Origin: CAXTTV01 sp964247295
GTDB lineage: Bacteria; Chloroflexota; Ktedonobacteria; Ktedonobacterales; Ktedonobacteraceae
DNA: 7,066 nt
Assembly (NCBI GenBank): GCA_964247295.1
Contig: CAXTTV010000230.1
Coordinates: 1-7,066 of the forward strand
Reading direction: 5' to 3'
Below, in pieces: positions 6,266 to 7,066 of the stretch. The notes beneath the pieces are model-generated. The model ran no database searches. It had not been told where the DNA came from and was given only the letters and a program-made list of their open reading frames with translations. The position numbers and the translations under genes were made by a program. Within the stretch, counting starts at the first letter, position 1. Every line of letters starts with the position of its first letter.

Positions 6266-6305
6266 AAATGATGGAACAGGAGAAATTTCTCCCATTCCAT
6301 CATTT
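6266..6305. terminator. Long hairpin after the monooxygenase, probable terminator
   Basis: AAATGATGGAA (6266-6276) pairs with TTCCATCATTT (6295-6305). After a CA/CA mismatch, the inner part GGAGAAATTTCTCC (6279-6292) is itself a perfect palindrome. The resulting stem is nearly 20 bp with a tiny loop and starts 2 bases after the monooxygenase stop. There is no T-run afterwards, so it may work as a 3'-end stabiliser or a weak terminator. Confidence 0.6.
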
Positions 6306-6331
6306 GAAGGCTACCATTTAGCACAGGATGT

Positions 6332-6416
6332 AGTACTGGTAATAGATGAGTTACATCCCAAATCACTGTCACTTTCATACCATCTCTTTTTTACATAGCT
6401 GTTTTATACCAGTACT
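6332..6416. repeat. 10-bp inverted repeat with 65-base spacer
   Basis: AGTACTGGTA (6332-6341) and TACCAGTACT (6407-6416) are exact reverse complements. GGATGTA (6326-6332) can alternatively pair with TACATCC (6352-6358), so two mutually exclusive folds share the same segment. This could be an RNA switch-like arrangement or chance. Confidence 0.35.
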
Positions 6417-6444
6417 TATGGAGATGAATATGTGGAGAATTTTT

Positions 6445-6481
6445 TCTTTCAAACCCTCTCTACGTATGTAGTGTTGAAAGA
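6445..6481. repeat. Inverted repeat with inner hairpin
   Basis: TCTTTCAA (6445-6452) pairs with TTGAAAGA (6474-6481). Inside, CTAC (6460-6463) pairs with GTAG (6468-6471) around GTAT. Together they could make one interrupted hairpin. The function is unknown. Confidence 0.3.
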
Positions 6482-6566
6482 GATTAAATAGAAATTCTTT
6501 GCTGCTAATTCACTACCACTTCTTTAAAAATCACACATTTTTTACACGATTTTCATGAATTCTAAA

Positions 6567-6610
6567 AGATAGCAAGTATGGTTTTTAATTAAAAACCATA
6601 CTTGCTATCT
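6567..6610. repeat. Perfect 44-bp palindrome
   Basis: Each arm is 22 bases with no mismatch. The left arm starts AGATAGCAAGTATGG and the centre is TTTTTAATTAAAAA. The right arm ends CTTGCTATCT and is followed by GGATTTTTT, so a plus-strand transcript would have a very stable hairpin plus a T-run, as in an intrinsic terminator. The minus-strand flank has only TTTT. No plus-strand gene ends just before it, since the monooxygenase stops 300 bases earlier. A terminator for an unannotated transcript or a mobile-element tip are both possible. Confidence 0.85.
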
Positions 6611-6620
6611 GGATTTTTTA

Positions 6621-6638
6621 ATGTCTTATGTAAGACAT
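6621..6638. repeat. 18-bp inverted repeat next to the 44-bp palindrome
   Basis: ATGTCTTA (6621-6628) and TAAGACAT (6631-6638) are exact reverse complements separated by TG. The 8-2-8 form fits a dimeric repressor site as well as a small hairpin. It follows the 44-bp palindrome by 10 bases and lies about 300 bases before the last gene. Confidence 0.5.
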
Positions 6639-6794
6639 GGATCGCAAATGTAGAGTCTCCTTGCCTTTCATTTTGGGTTTTGCTTATAAGAATCAGGAAA
6701 ACTTGTGAAGAAGGCCTTGAAAATCTCAGGCCTCATGGTATATTTAGGCACATATACTTCTCCTGCTATCAGCCCTCTTGTTTCTTTCATAAAG

Positions 6795-6823
6795 TTTACG
6801 TACACGTATTGGTGAGGTATTAC
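6795..6823 (+). promoter_or_regulatory. Candidate promoter for the secreted-protein gene
   Basis: TTTACG (6795-6800) and TATTAC (6818-6823) are 17 bases apart, each matching four of six consensus positions. Transcription would start near 6830, about 105 bases before the ATG. This is a weak match in AT-rich DNA. Confidence 0.25.
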
Positions 6824-6871
6824 CACATTCGATGTATTCGTTTTCAATCCCGATCTTTTTTTAGGAGAAGG

Positions 6872-6904
6872 ATGAAACTTGTTTTTAAGATATTGTCAGA
6901 GTAG
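6872..6904 (+). CDS. Possible 10-codon leader peptide
   Basis: An ATG at 6872 follows the strong ribosome site AGGAG (6863-6867) and encodes MKLVFKILSE before TAG at 6902-6904. It lies 30 bases before the start of the secreted-protein gene and in another frame. It could be a regulatory leader peptide or a chance ORF. The peptide shows no run of a single amino acid that would mark classical attenuation. Confidence 0.25.
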   Translation: MKLVFKILSE

Positions 6905-6934
6905 TGAACCAACTGTCTCTTTTTGGAGGTCATC

Positions 6935-7066
6935 ATGTGTGTGAAGATGTATAGGGATGTACGAAGTCGTATATCTTTAATCTGTATATTGGCCTTTAGT
7001 ATTTCCATCCTGGCCGCTAACTATTGGGTACCAATGGCCCAGGCCGCTGCTGGTCAGGGTGTTGGT
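6935..7066 (+). CDS. Secreted protein, N-terminal part with signal peptide (partial)
   Basis: Forty-four codons run off the right edge. GGAGG (6925-6929) is 5 bases before the ATG; a second in-frame ATG at codon 5 is possible. The start is basic (K4, R7, R10, R12), then comes a hydrophobic core ISLICILAFSISILAA (13-28), and then VPMAQA-AAGQG with a likely signal peptidase I cut after A37 (A-x-A rule). The mature part begins with small residues (AAGQGVG). There is no lipobox cysteine. The product would be exported across the membrane. Its identity cannot be told from this piece. Confidence 0.8.
   Translation, partial: MCVKMYRDVRSRISLICILAFSISILAANYWVPMAQAAAGQGVG

Larger units (their letters stand above)
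6306..6934. other. AT-rich intergenic region with many inverted repeats, no convincing gene
   Basis: A 629-base stretch clearly richer in A and T than the genes around it. The longest forward frame (TTG at 6602 to 6904) is rich in Cys, Phe and Arg, has no ribosome site and starts inside a palindrome, so I do not call it. I found no tRNA or rRNA. What it holds is a series of inverted repeats (listed separately), a weak promoter candidate near 6795-6823 and a short leader-like ORF before the last gene. It could be a regulatory region, a small RNA locus or the relic of a small non-coding element. Confidence 0.6.

Noticed and set aside
6151..6378. Minus-strand ORF over the monooxygenase end
   Set aside because: Mostly antisense to a certain gene and spans its hairpin; no ribosome site or domain.
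6602..6904. 100-codon ORF in the right-hand gap
   Set aside because: TTG start inside a palindrome, no ribosome site, odd Cys/Phe/Arg-rich composition and no recognisable domain.
1..7066. CRISPR array, tRNA, rRNA, toxin-antitoxin or defence system
   Set aside because: I saw no regularly spaced direct repeats, cloverleaf-like segments or recognisable genes of these kinds.

Overview
This 7.1 kb window looks like a piece of bacterial chromosome with genes of roughly 50-57% GC separated by clearly AT-richer gaps. The best taxonomic clue is a decayed fragment resembling the C-terminus of an IscB-type nuclease. That family is strongly expanded in Ktedonobacter-like Chloroflexota, and the soil-type gene mix (Baeyer-Villiger-type monooxygenase, class III CoA-transferase, DUF1684, DUF347) would fit such an organism. 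This placement is inference, not proof.

Layout. Bases 2-130 hold the last 42 codons of an unrecognised plus-strand gene. It converges on a minus-strand aldo/keto reductase (202-1107), with a shared GC-rich hairpin between them. Diverging from the reductase is a class III (CaiB/BaiF) CoA-transferase (1341-2483) behind an extended -10 promoter. It is followed after 33 nt by a DUF1684 protein (2517-3164), probably in the same transcript. A 41-codon minus-strand ORF for a small membrane protein (3156-3281), too short for normal gene finding, overlaps the end of the DUF1684 gene. Then come a four-repeat DUF347 membrane protein (3531-4355), a second extended -10 promoter, an insertion-sequence remnant (about 4426-4688) and a flavin monooxygenase (4689-6263) with a strong hairpin after it. 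A 671-base gap (6264-6934) has no convincing gene but is rich in inverted repeats, including a perfect 44-bp palindrome. The window ends in the first 44 codons of a secreted protein.

How the genes work together. The reductase, CoA-transferase and monooxygenase suggest catabolism or detoxification of organic acids, carbonyls and ketones, but nothing shows that they form one pathway. Only the CoA-transferase and DUF1684 genes look like an operon. The most interesting points are the IscB-like relic abutting the monooxygenase start codon, the overlooked 41-residue membrane ORF with its hairpin-presented leader, the exact W-x9-G-x4-D signature repeated four times in the DUF347 protein, and the palindrome cluster near the right end. 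I see no complete novel system such as a defence island, CRISPR array or biosynthetic cluster.
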